DNA of 41,240 bases from Perkinsus chesapeaki. Lineage: Eukaryota; Perkinsozoa; Perkinsida; Perkinsidae. Location: NCBI GenBank assembly GCA_013115145.1, contig JAAPAO010000234.1, positions 7,917-49,156 on the forward strand, written 5' to 3'. Positions 20,033 to 30,745 of the stretch are shown here, piece after piece; positions within the stretch are counted from its first letter, which is position 1; every line of letters starts with the position of its first letter. The notes under the pieces are model-generated. The model had not been told where the DNA came from. It did not search any database and saw nothing but the letters and a program-made list of their open reading frames with translations. The position numbers and the translations under genes were made by a program.

Positions 20033-22119
20033 TCATTCAGCTTCGGATATGGCAGACTCCTCATCGCTGGCCTCGTCAATGGTACTCAATCTGTCCACTT
20101 TACCATCTACTCGGGCATATTTACGAGCTGTCGGCTGCCCCACACTGGTCGGACCTCGAGCTGCCATTCGGTAGCCGATCGCCGATACTGACACTAGCAC
20201 CGCTCCCAGGAGGAACCATGGGGACTTCACTTTAGAGTAGTCCGAGAATAGTAATGCTGACACAGCTACTGTAAGAATCAATGTGCCGGCATTAAGGTAG
20301 GCATTTATCATATTATTGCCATAGTTGAGTATCGTCGCTGTTGCCAAACCTACCACTGTTAAACCTGCAGCGGTAACTGAAAGAACACCAGTACATTATT
20401 ACTGTAGGAGTAGGATTTTGTACATTACGCATTTATTGTACAAGCAAGTAGCATATTGCCACCCCTACGGTAGCATATTGCCACCCTTACGGTAGTATAT
20501 TGCCACCCTTACGGTAGCATATTGCCACCCTTACGGTAGCATATTGCCACCCTTACGGTAGCATATTGCCACCCTTACGGTAGCATACTGCCACCCTTAC
20601 GGTAGCATATTGCCACCCTTACGGTAGTATGCTATCCGAACATACGCTGCTGAGGATCTATTGTCAATGAAGACCATGTGAGTCAATGATAGATTGCGTC
20701 GGGCCCAATCTCAAATGTTCTAAGACCGGTGGGGTATTCGTCGAATTTGGTCAATATACATACGTACTAGATTATATAAAATTCATCCATTATACATATG
20801 TCTGATAATACAGCCCTCTCCAAAGAAATATAATATTTCGTTCTTAATAACTCCTCGTCTGCTATTGAGCGTACGACCGTAAAATCTCGTAACATAGTAC
20901 TAGAACACACGGCGAAGAAGCACATGTAATAAATCGATCAACCGTTTCATGCCTAGGTGCAAAGATGCATATTGGTAATACCCATGTGTATACCCTTTAG
21001 TAGTGCCCATTGGGTATATAGCATTACATGTGAATTATTTGAGAACCTCTACAGCTCGTTTTGGGTAAGTAACGTACACTGCACCAAATACCCCACTACG
21101 AGAAAGGCCACCTCCCCGGAGAGCTTACCATGAGCTGCCTTGAATGCTGCAATGGTCGGCATCTCTCCTGTCACTATTGCAGCTCCCACTACAGCTATCG
21201 AATTGAGCGGCGCGCCCCACATGTATATCCGACTGTTGCGCACTAGAAAGGGAATATCGCTATCTCGGTCCTGGAAGAGGTACTCCACCCAGATATTAGA
21301 GAACGACGCCAAGAGGGACACGACAAGAACGATAGCAGCACCTGGTGACAGACAGATAACCTACGCAGAAGAACGAAGCGAATCTTCTTCCTCACCCATC
21401 AGAGTTCTAAGCCATTGGCTCTCTCCCGTCCCCTCGGTTTCGCCCTCCGACCCCGATGAGACCACCGCTACACAAAGGCCAATGGAACACAAGACAGTAA
21501 ATGCAAATTGGGCTGCAGAAAGATCTCGTCCGAGGAAGAACCTGAGAGAAGTCCAGTACAGGGAGTAATAGAGCAACTCGGGCATACCGAAAGAGCAACG
21601 CTGTGATAACAATCTTGACGTTGAGCAGCAACTGGAAGGTAGCAGACGAGTCCAACAAATCGAGGGCGACGAACAGGCTGTTATTCTCAATCAAGTACAC
21701 CACCTGAGAGCAAAGATACTTTCCACTCACTCAGCTGCGCATCGAACCCACAGCAGGGACGCAGTAAGCCAAGGCCTCTTTGAGGCTCTTATAACGAACT
21801 ATCGTAACCAGTCCATACTCCGATGGAGGATCCGGAGATGCCCTCCGAGACATGGCCAGATATAACAAGACGCATAATAGTAACTTCATAGCTGACAAAA
21901 AAGGGAATCTTTAAGTGTCGCGGAGGCAGCGGCTGGCTTACCCTCGGCCAAGGTGACTACTATAAACTTGTTGGTACCATAGAAGGTGTGATTCTCCCGT
22001 TGCTCATAGTGGATAAATGTGTTGATGATGGCCAATAGAGAGCAGAGAAGAACATATAGCAAAATGGCCACTGGGAGGGGCACACTGGGAGGGTGCTCCT
22101 TTGACTCTGGCAAAGCCAT
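20033..22119 (-). CDS. SLC35A-type nucleotide-sugar transporter
   Basis: ATG at 22119. Exon 1 encodes a first membrane helix and YGTNKFIVVTLAE. An intron (GTAAGCC...TTGTCAG) joins it to AMKLLLCVLLYLAM, restoring the family's 'lAEllKL' pattern. Next come AYCVPA, YLIENNSLFVALDLLDSS and FQLLLNVKIVITALLF, the most conserved SLC35A block. FFLGRDLSAAQFAF, a loop with acidic Ser residues, then SNIWVEYLFQDRD and RNSRIYMWGAPLNS follow. A 752-nt intron (20377-21128) leads to GLATATILNYGNNMINAYL and an acidic cytosolic tail ending at 20033. Family members exchange cytosolic nucleotide sugars for lumenal nucleotide monophosphate in Golgi or ER membranes. The substrate cannot be told from the sequence. 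Exon borders in 21320-21740 are approximate. Confidence 0.85.
20377..21128 (-). other. 752-nt intron of the transporter gene
   Basis: Donor GTAAGCTC (minus strand, ending at 21128) follows KAAHG; acceptor CTTTCAG at 20377 precedes VTAAGLTVVG. Splicing keeps the frame. The intron holds the 22-bp minisatellite and ~400 nt of AT-rich sequence with no ORF of note. Confidence 0.75.
20451..20626 (-). repeat. 22-bp minisatellite, eight units
   Basis: Eight tandem 22-nt units (plus strand GCATATTGCCACCCTTACGGTA) start at 20451, 20473, 20495, 20517, 20539, 20561, 20583 and 20605, with single-base variants. On the transcribed minus strand each unit contains GTAAGGG (GTAGGGG in the unit at 20451), which resembles a 5' splice site. 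Confidence 0.95.
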
Positions 22120-22196
22120 AAAAACTGGTAAGGAGAAGTCGGCACACCCTTACATAACACAACCGTTTAAGAGTCCTCACGGCAATTAAACACGAT

Positions 22197-24821
22197 TTAA
22201 TGTACGTATGACGAGGCATGCCAGTCAACCTTCCGGGAATCTATTGAATTACACGTCGGATGCATCAACCTGTTCGATCGCTGCATTGTCTTATCTATTT
22301 CCGGTCTAAGACTCACCGTAATATCCTGCTCCCACTGGTCGTGACCTTCAGTCAGATAGGCACCCTTTTCTATGACAGCCTGAGCCTCTGCTAGCCATTT
22401 TGACATCCTAATATGAGCATAACTAACTAGCTAACCAGCCACCGTAACCTCACTTTTCAAGGTCCTCCTCAGCTGAGCTGGTCAACCTCTTCGTTGCCGA
22501 GTCTAGGTCCTCTAACGTTCGATGCATAGCATTCGTCCACTTCTCTCGTAGCTACAAAGGGAGGATAATTTCATGGCTCATCGATGACTTTCATATATAA
22601 ACTAAGACATTTAGTCATAATACCACAACCCTTATGTTTATCGACTGCTGGACAGAACACACCTATGACACCGCTCGAGCTGCGTATGCGAGGAGCACGT
22701 GATACCTCTGATCCGGAAATATTAGACTTATTAACATCTATAAACCAGTCGTAATGAAGAAGCCTTCCGACGAGAGCCCGTGGGTTCAGAGATCTTCTTT
22801 GCGAGTGAGGAAACCACATTCACGGACAGCGGGATCAATTTCACCATTGAGGAATGTAAAGGCTGATTGCACCGCTTTCGGCTTCCGAAAGCGCGAAGAT
22901 GCTTTTCTGAACTACCACTGAATAACCACTTTACAAAGATAAAGCGCGCAGCTGATCGAACAGCAGCTCCCCCATGTCTTGCAGACGGTCTGCAGCAGAC
23001 CCCTCTCTACAGTACCTTATCCTCATCCCAGAAGCCACTCAGCATCGGCCTTAACCTATCCTGTATAGCCATAGACTCGGCTGTTGTGGGCCGATCAGTA
23101 TCATCCATCATCACAGGTAACGGCCACGGTAGCTGAAATAGTGCTTAGTAAACCCAACACTAGAAAGACGACCCCCACTCGAGGGATCTCACACTCTGCT
23201 CTGTGGAGCGATTCCTGCCAGGACCACCCACCCCACTACCTCTTCCTTCTTTGCTTTCCTATGACTCCCTCTTAATGGTATGCCATCCAATACAGCCAGT
23301 CGCCCACAACAACGATAGAGCCCTTGAGCCGAGCAAGAGTGCAACAATGAACATGGATTGCCGCTAATCTATAAGACCACACTAAACTACGCCCGACCAT
23401 TTTCCTACTGTTAGCTCCGCAAGGTCCACCAAATTCGACAACTCCTTGGCAACAGGCCTCCCCTCCTCCAGCCTGTTATCTGCCAGCTCCAGCACTTCCA
23501 AGCTCGGACAGACCTCAGCAATGCCCTCCACGGTGCACAAACGGTTACGAGACAAATAAAGCTCGATGAGCTGAGGGCACTTCGGCAGACCCTTCAGGCT
23601 CCTCAGTCTATTACAAGCAACAGAGATAACAGACAAGCTGTTGCCTTTGGGGATAAAGGAGATGCTCCTAATACTATTAGCGTCCAGCCAAAGCTCCTTC
23701 AGAGCCCGCAGCCCTAGGAGAGTGCCAGAGCCTATCTTATCGATCCTGTTATTGCCCAAATCGATGACCATTAAATTCCGCAATGGCTTCAACGCATTAT
23801 CAATAGCCTCGGAGCCGAGACTGTTATGGGAAGCATCCAGCCGAATAAGTCTGTTCAAGACTTCGACACCTTCCAAGCTCTCCAAGCGATTTCGCTGGCA
23901 CTCCAATATTTCCAGAGTTCTCGGAAGAGCGCCTCCACTGAAGCTCCTTAGGCTGTTATCAGCAACAGACAGACGCTTCAGTTGTGGCGGCCAACAGTCC
24001 CGTGCCGCACTGAGCTCCGTCAGCATACAAGATGACAAGTCCAGAGTCACCAACTTGCGCCAATCACTACCCTCGGTGAAAACGAATGACGTCAAGTTGT
24101 TACAGGACAAGTCAATCTCTTGAATGTTGCCTTTCCCTTTCACCAAAGCCATACCATCACTGCTGCTAAGCATCTGATAACTCAAGTCCAGCCTTACTGT
24201 GGGCCCAGTATCATCCACCCTCGTGATCGCCCAAGTGGGATCCACAGATTTTCGCCTTTGGCGCGATACAGTCGGCAACCAGCGTTCCTCTACAAACTCA
24301 TCTGGCCCATCTCCCTCTTGCCGACTTGCCAAGCCCACTAATGTCCTAGACGGCCTCTTCAGCACTTCCTCCACCGACTTCATCTCCACACTATCTTCCT
24401 CCAATGTGCCGCTGTAAAGCACTCGGCTACCAGTAGCACTGGACGCCCGAGACTGTGTAATAACACTAGAGTCCGTTGGCCAGTCCGTCACAGAGGCGTC
24501 CTCCCCCACTGTTGTGGTAGAGGTTGACTCGATATCTGGCCGTCTAGACTCAGGCCTGGACGTTCTCAAGATACCTCGAGGCCCTCCTACGGCAACCTCA
24601 GGCTGCACGGTGTCAGGTAGTTCAAGTAGAGAGCAACTCCGAAAGCTAGGGCTACCCGGCGCCTTCCTGTCCTTAGTACCCTGAGGCTGCTGCCACTGTA
24701 ATGCTGTATTAGCCTTCATATCAAACCATTGCTCCTTGATATCTTGTGAAGCCTTTGTGGCAGTTGAGTGACTGAGCCCTGACTTCAACCTATCCAATAT
24801 AGACGGCCGTTGATCAGCCAT
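22197..24821 (-). CDS. Leucine-rich-repeat protein with helical C-terminus
   Basis: ATG at 24821. Exon 1 (24821-23409) encodes ~230 Ser/Thr-rich, probably disordered residues, then about nine LRRs of SDS22-like type (VIDLGNNRIDKIGSGTL, LIELYLSRNRLCTVEGI, LEVLELADNRLEEGRPV). A 40-nt intron (23369-23408) joins LAELT to ISGNPCSLLHSC, followed by YRCCGRLAVLDGIPL, the usual LRR C-terminal cap. Exon 2 ends at 23240. Intron 23133-23239 leads to exon 3 (23132-23016, LPWPLPVMMDDTDRP ... SGFWDEDK). Later exons are not fully resolved, but near 22555-22317 helical sequence can be read (REKWTNAMHRTLEDLDSA, MSKWLAEAQAVIEKGAY), probably the tail of this gene, with a possible stop at 22197. LRR proteins of this type are scaffolds, for example in flagella or phosphatase complexes; the partner is unknown. 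Confidence 0.75.
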
Positions 24822-24919
24822 CTAAAATAGAACTCTAGGTTGGTAATAAACAGCAGCTGATTATTCGGTTTTGCCCGTCCGCCTGCGCAACATCGACCGA
24901 AATGGAAACCAAGAGGCGA

Positions 24920-25617
24920 CTATTTATATTTAACTCCACCCATGAACTCTCTTGCATTCGGCACATTACCATTGAAGTCTGCCCCCGAGAAGTCGAAGCC
25001 AGGATGCTCTTCCTGTTCACATATCCAGTTCACCTCAACCTTGAACCACCGATTCCCTACCTGAAACCGCTCCAACATAAGCTTCTTGCTGACCTCGTTC
25101 TGGGTGAAAGCATCCAGCTGGGCCTGCCCCTCAAAGCACGATGGCCAGAGTTCTGCCTTACGAGCCTACTACCAGCCTTACCCTTCCAGACCAGCCCCCC
25201 CCCAACCTACCTTTGCCAGAATTATATGGACTTCCCCGTCCTCAATAAACCAAGTGGAGTCATCCTTATCAACCAGGCCTGCCCTAAGCCAATGCAGCTA
25301 CCTTCGATATTAAATAATATACTCACGGCACATGATTAAGATACAACTGACTAGCTCCTCTAAGACTCAGCTGCACCCTCTTGGGGCCCAATATGATACT
25401 GAGCTGATTGGCTTTGGTGCATCCAGGTGGCAACTTCACGTATATGTGAACCTAGCATCGGTCTCTCCAACCATTACAGCGTCCCCCATTGTATGACCTC
25501 ATCCTGATTTTGTTCCCATTCATATACAACACTGCCTTCATAGACATAAGGCTGTCGGCCCCTCGCCTTCTTCTCCAACTCCATCAACCTCGGATCCTTC
25601 TCCTCTCGACCAGCCAT
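24920..25617 (-). CDS. NudC/CS-domain co-chaperone (NUDCD2/At5g58740-like)
   Basis: ATG at 25617. The first exon reads YVYEGSVVYEWEQNQDE. An intron (GTCATAC...ATGCTAG) joins it to VHIYVKLPPGC, the beginning of a CS (p23-like) beta-sandwich. ILGPKRVQLSLRGA, STWFIEDGEVHIILAK, KKLMLERFQ and, after another intron, EEHPGFDFSGADFNG and REFMGGVKYK follow, with the stop at 24920-24922. The order of CS domain plus the C-terminal 'LMLERFQ-E-PGFDFSGA...FMGG' motif is typical of NUDCD2 and plant homologues, which work as Hsp90-linked co-chaperones. It lies 68 bp from the stop of the upstream MetAP2 gene on the same strand. Exon borders within 25130-25340 are approximate. Confidence 0.85.
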
Positions 25618-25685
25618 CTTATAAAACTGCTGCACTGACACTGCTGATCGACCCTAACTCAGACCCTTCCTCTATATAGAAACAC

Positions 25686-27025
<1,340 letters not shown>

Positions 27026-27638
27026 AGCGGCCGCGGTGCTGGTGGCCCCCTCACAGGAATCTGTAGCTTTCGAGTCAATCTTTGATATTATCTCACCAGG
27101 CTCGGCGAGATTACCACCGGCGTGGTGTACGCCTTTACGCTTGGTAAGCCCACTGCTCTCCGTGTCGCTACCCACCAGCCTGACCCTCCCAATAGATTTA
27201 GGCTCCACCAATGTCACACCCAGTACGGTGTCGGATGGCTTCGCAGCCTCTAGTTTTCGGGCTAAACCGGACCCAATACGAGGATAACGCTTTATAACAG
27301 CCCTCCAGAAGCGGACGTTGATCTCCAAATAAATGGCCTTGAAGCTGTATATGGTAGAGCGAACCCCAAAGTACCTGACGAGCAAGCGATTGAAAGATGG
27401 TCGGCGTTTTGGTTGGTTACAGTGTTAGTGCTATGGAGATGGCGATGATTACCCATGTAGTAGGTGAGAAAAAGTGGACGATGGAATTTAGGAAAGCGAT
27501 CATTTTGAGAAGGACGATTTTCGATGCGTGAAGTTTTAGGTACATGTAAACCTTTCCGGTATCGGATTAATTTACGCATATTACATCGTCCTCTACCTTG
27601 ACGTGCTCCTCTCTACGGCATCCATTGGTCTTCCCGGT
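27026..27638. other. Divergent interval between MetAP2 and the proline-rich gene
   Basis: Part of this may encode the N-terminus of MetAP2 (open minus-strand frame to 27385, with a GTACTTTGG acceptor context near 27373). The rest should hold a bidirectional promoter. No specific element was recognised. Confidence 0.4.
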
Positions 27639-28601
27639 ATGGTACAACCGCCGCCGTCTACCGACTTTGCCGATGTCCGTCGTCTCGTATCATCTGGAGC
27701 TCCTCCAGCTCTCATTGTGAGCGATCCAGCTTGGAAACGGATGCTTGAAGAGGTACTAATGGTCACCAGATCGGCCATGGCCTGGCCAGAGTGTTATTGG
27801 GCAGATTGACGCTGGGCTGGCACGGCGAAAGGAGACTATCGATCGAGTGGCTGCGGATCTGGGGGTTATGCTTGAAGACCACCATAAGCAACGAGCATCG
27901 CAACCGCAGGGGTAATAGAGGTTCCCATTTAATGCTGATCTGTGGGCACTCAGACATAACGGTGGCTGGTGGCCTCAAGATCCTTCGATGGGATATCCTG
28001 GCCAACCGGGCCATCCACCCTACGGTCCTCCTGGGTATCATTACCCTCCTCGTGGCCCACCATGTAACATGGCTGCTGGTATCTGCCACCATTTCTATTT
28101 AGATGGCATGCCGTCTCCACCGGCGATGCCAGTGCCTCCCCCCTTCCCTACTCCTCCGCCGGGCTACAATCACCCATATGACCATCAATCAGATGATCAA
28201 GAAACAGAACTGCAGCGACGAAAACGTCAAGTATACCGGCCTTCCGATTGGCCTCCATTAACGCTCTGTTAGGCCCTTCAAAGGATGTCTTCGGCCACAC
28301 CTGGTCAGCAGCACAGCACAGGAGCTGAGGCGGGATATGGTCCACCGCCCGATCCAAGCGACAAAGGTACTAAATGGGAGCTTTAGATCACTTGACCGCG
28401 TACTGTTCAGAAGCCTTCGAGGCCTATCGTAGAGCATGCTGGCTGAAGTACTACCAACACATGGCAGCTCTCCAGACACCCGGACAGGGATCTGACCAGC
28501 CTGAGGATAGGCGTGCTGCTCCACCTAGTAGTAGCACTGTACCCATGCCACAGGAAGACGATGAGGATGACGATATTAATAAAGAGTTGTTGGGCCTGTA
28601 A
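27639..28601 (+). CDS. Proline-rich protein with Tyr/Trp-rich C-terminus
   Basis: ATG at 27639 begins MVQPPPSTDFADVRRL. A 37-nt intron joins MLEE to SVIGQIDAGLARRKETIDRV, then HHKQRASQPQG. After a second intron come NGGWWPQDPSMGYPGQP and PPYGPPGYHYPPRGPP, and a third intron leads to PPAMPVPPPFPTPPPGYN. RRKRQ is spliced to ALQRMSSATPGQQHS; another intron follows before EAFEAYRRACWLKYYQHMAA. The C-terminus is acidic, DDEDDDINKELLGL, stop at 28599-28601. Proline/glycine/tyrosine-rich sequence followed by a 'WLKYYQ' stretch recalls RNA-binding or splicing proteins such as SF1 or FUBP C-termini, but no RNA-binding domain is visible, so the function is unassigned. Confidence 0.65.
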
Positions 28602-28685
28602 GCAGCAGCCTTACCGCTGCCTCAGTGTACCATTCGGCACATTTTTCTACTTGTATGCTCCGCGTTGAAGTGTGAATTCGACACC

Positions 28686-29171
28686 ATGGCCCGTGTTGCT
28701 CCGGCCATGGGACCCCTCTACTTAGCACTAGTGCCTATCGCCGCTCTAGGGTCCTTCCAGCGATACACTAACGAGTGTTGGAATGACGAGTAGGCTGCCC
28801 ACTGGTCAACAGATCTTGCTTATCTTCACCAGATTTGTGCCGGAGATTTGCTGTGAACCACATAAAGGTGGAAACCCACAGTGCTGGGATGATGCCGAGC
28901 ACTTTACCTTCGACAAATGCTGTGGGAAATGCTGGAGCGATCCACGTACGAGTCTACGGTTCGAGCAGTAGTAATGCTCCGCAATGCAGTCTACCGTCCG
29001 ATGCGATGTTGTGAAGGCGGCATGTCCACCGAAGGTGATCCTCGTTGCTGGTTCAATGGGAGGACGTATTTCGATTGCTGCGCCCCTGATACCCCTGGCT
29101 TGGCCGCCATACGGAAGAGAGAAGCTGGTGAGGCAGTAGATCTGAAGGCGATGTTGCAGTGTTGGTCCTAG
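28686..29171 (+). CDS. Secreted Cys-rich protein with repeated CW...CC motif
   Basis: ATG at 28686 encodes a hydrophobic signal sequence (MGPLYLALVPIAALGS). An intron (GTAGGCTG...CACCAG) joins NDE to FVPEICCEP. A second intron (GTACGAGTC...ATGCAG) joins WSDP to LYRPMRCCEGG. The mature part has a short repeated Cys pattern: ECWNDEFVPEICC, QCWDDAEHFTFDKCC and RCWFNGRTYFDCC, each a CW followed by ~10 residues and a CC. The stop is at 29169-29171. Similar CW/CC units occur in many predicted secreted or Golgi proteins of dinoflagellates and Perkinsus as far as I know; the function is unknown. The disulfide-rich units suggest an extracellular role. Confidence 0.7.
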
Positions 29172-29363
29172 GCACTGGTGGATGGCATTGGGACGGCGAT
29201 TTTGCATGGTCTGGTGATCTGAGCTTCTCACAGAGCCAGGTGTCAGCTAGACATCCTGAGCTCTAAGAGGCAGACTGTTGCGTTATACTGTTAACCAAAC
29301 TCCAACAAACTCAAAGAGAAACTCTCCAACACGCTTGAAAAACGTACTACTGAGCCACCATCA

Positions 29364-30265
29364 TCACTCAATAGGCTTCAACAGAGCTGTCTGGAGCTGA
29401 TCAAGCCTTGACGAGACGGAATAGTCATATACACGATCCCTCACTTTAACGATTAACCCACCAAGCATCCCAGGAGACACCTAAACCACTAGTAGCACCG
29501 ACGGCGCTGAGCCCTATAGTACCTCATAGTCCAATTTCAGCTTATGTTCTGGACCAAGACGTTTGGCCAGGGCTTCCTCTACCTGAGAGACTATTATTAG
29601 GAATGTCAAATTGCCTACGAGTAGTACCCTTTTTTTATCAGCAGCTTCGAGCTGAGTGGCAGTGACGACACGGCAGAGGGTGAGGCCTTGCTCAAAACGG
29701 ACAACCTCCTCGAACTTCTCGATGAACTTGGGCAGATGGTCCAAACGATCGTTCTCACACAGGATCTCTGAAGATTTCGTGACGGAAAGTTGGTATGAAC
29801 TAGTACTTAGGAAGCTGGTGGTAATCTCATCGGTCTTGGACTTCTTGCAGATGTCCTCAATACAGGCCTCACGTACGTTCCTCTGAAGACCTGTCAGCAG
29901 GGATGCCGGTTAGTGTGGGGCGCGCGATCCTACCGGGCACAGTGCAGAACATTGCGAAAACCTTCTCGGTCTGCAGCATATCACGGAGCATCATCATGTC
30001 CTGATAGACCGTATCCAGCTTTCCTTTGGGGTTGGCAACAGCGAACAGCGAGGCAGCGTATCTGTGGTCCAAATGGGGCCAGAAGTGGCCCGACTGTAAA
30101 GTACCTTCCTTCCAATGTAGTGTCTTCCAGCTTGGGGACGGAGGAGCCCCCAGTAGCAGCTGATGGCTTGGCTGACTTACCAGCGGCAGCAGCGAAGAGG
30201 CGAACGCTGGAGTGGGAGAGCATTGGCACTCGAGCGATCGTAGTACGAGCCAGACTAGGCAGCAT
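29364..30265 (-). CDS. Mitochondrial ATP synthase delta/OSCP subunit
   Basis: ATG at 30265. The N-terminus is Arg/Ser-rich with no acidic residue in the first ~25 (MLPSLARTTIARVPMLSHS), a typical mitochondrial presequence. An intron joins TTLEGR to YAASLFAVANPKGKLD, the family's 'GRYA.ALF..A' N-terminal helix. Further exons give SSEILCENDRLDHLPKF, FEEVVRFEQGLTLCRVVTA, then QVEEALAKRLGPEHKL. A last intron splices LDYE to VSPGMLGGLIVKVRDRVYD, and SVSSRLDQLQTALLK ends at TGA 29364-29366. The 'GGL.V.v.d..yD.S...rL..L' ending is the OSCP/delta signature. The protein links F1 to the peripheral stalk of the mitochondrial F-type ATP synthase. Confidence 0.88.
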
Positions 30266-30745
30266 TGTTGTTCTCAGGCAATAGTACGAAAAATATGCTG
30301 CTGAAAAAAGATACCAGAAAAGCTAATAGGAAGCCCCGAGAGATAGGGATCGGCTGAAGGCTGCGATAGAGGTACTGAACCAGGATGCGGTGATATAACG
30401 GTCTCTAGACTACAGCAAGTTGAAGATTCGCTGGATTTGACGGTTATAGACGTGTAAATAAGTCCTTTGGCGATAATTTACTCACTCATAATCGTCTGCG
30501 CCGAACCTATCACGACCTTTTCTCCATGTTGCGTCACTCGATATAAGAACGTTCTTTAAGCACTTAGTAATCAAGTCTGATGCCTCTAATCCTTACAAAT
30601 CATCACACCTTGGTCCTCGGATGCCTCCTGTCTCTATCGCAGCTCACGAGGCCATCCTCTGTCACCATGGCCAATGCCTCCACACTGCACGGCCTAGCTT
30701 GGAGCTCTTCTATACCGACAGTTGCGTTTTATTTTGTTGTTTATA
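30266..30745. other. Divergent promoter region between OSCP and ArfGAP genes
   Basis: 480 bp between two head-to-head starts. Only short ORFs are present; the region should hold promoters for both genes. No TATA-like or other defined element could be assigned. Confidence 0.5.

Noticed and set aside
20451-20626. Regular repeats resembling a CRISPR array
   Set aside because: The units are directly adjacent with no spacers and lie in a eukaryotic intron, so it is a minisatellite.
28806-29231. 141-residue minus-strand ORF
   Set aside because: It is the shadow of the CW/CC secreted protein, whose plus-strand splicing restores a signal peptide and repeated Cys units.
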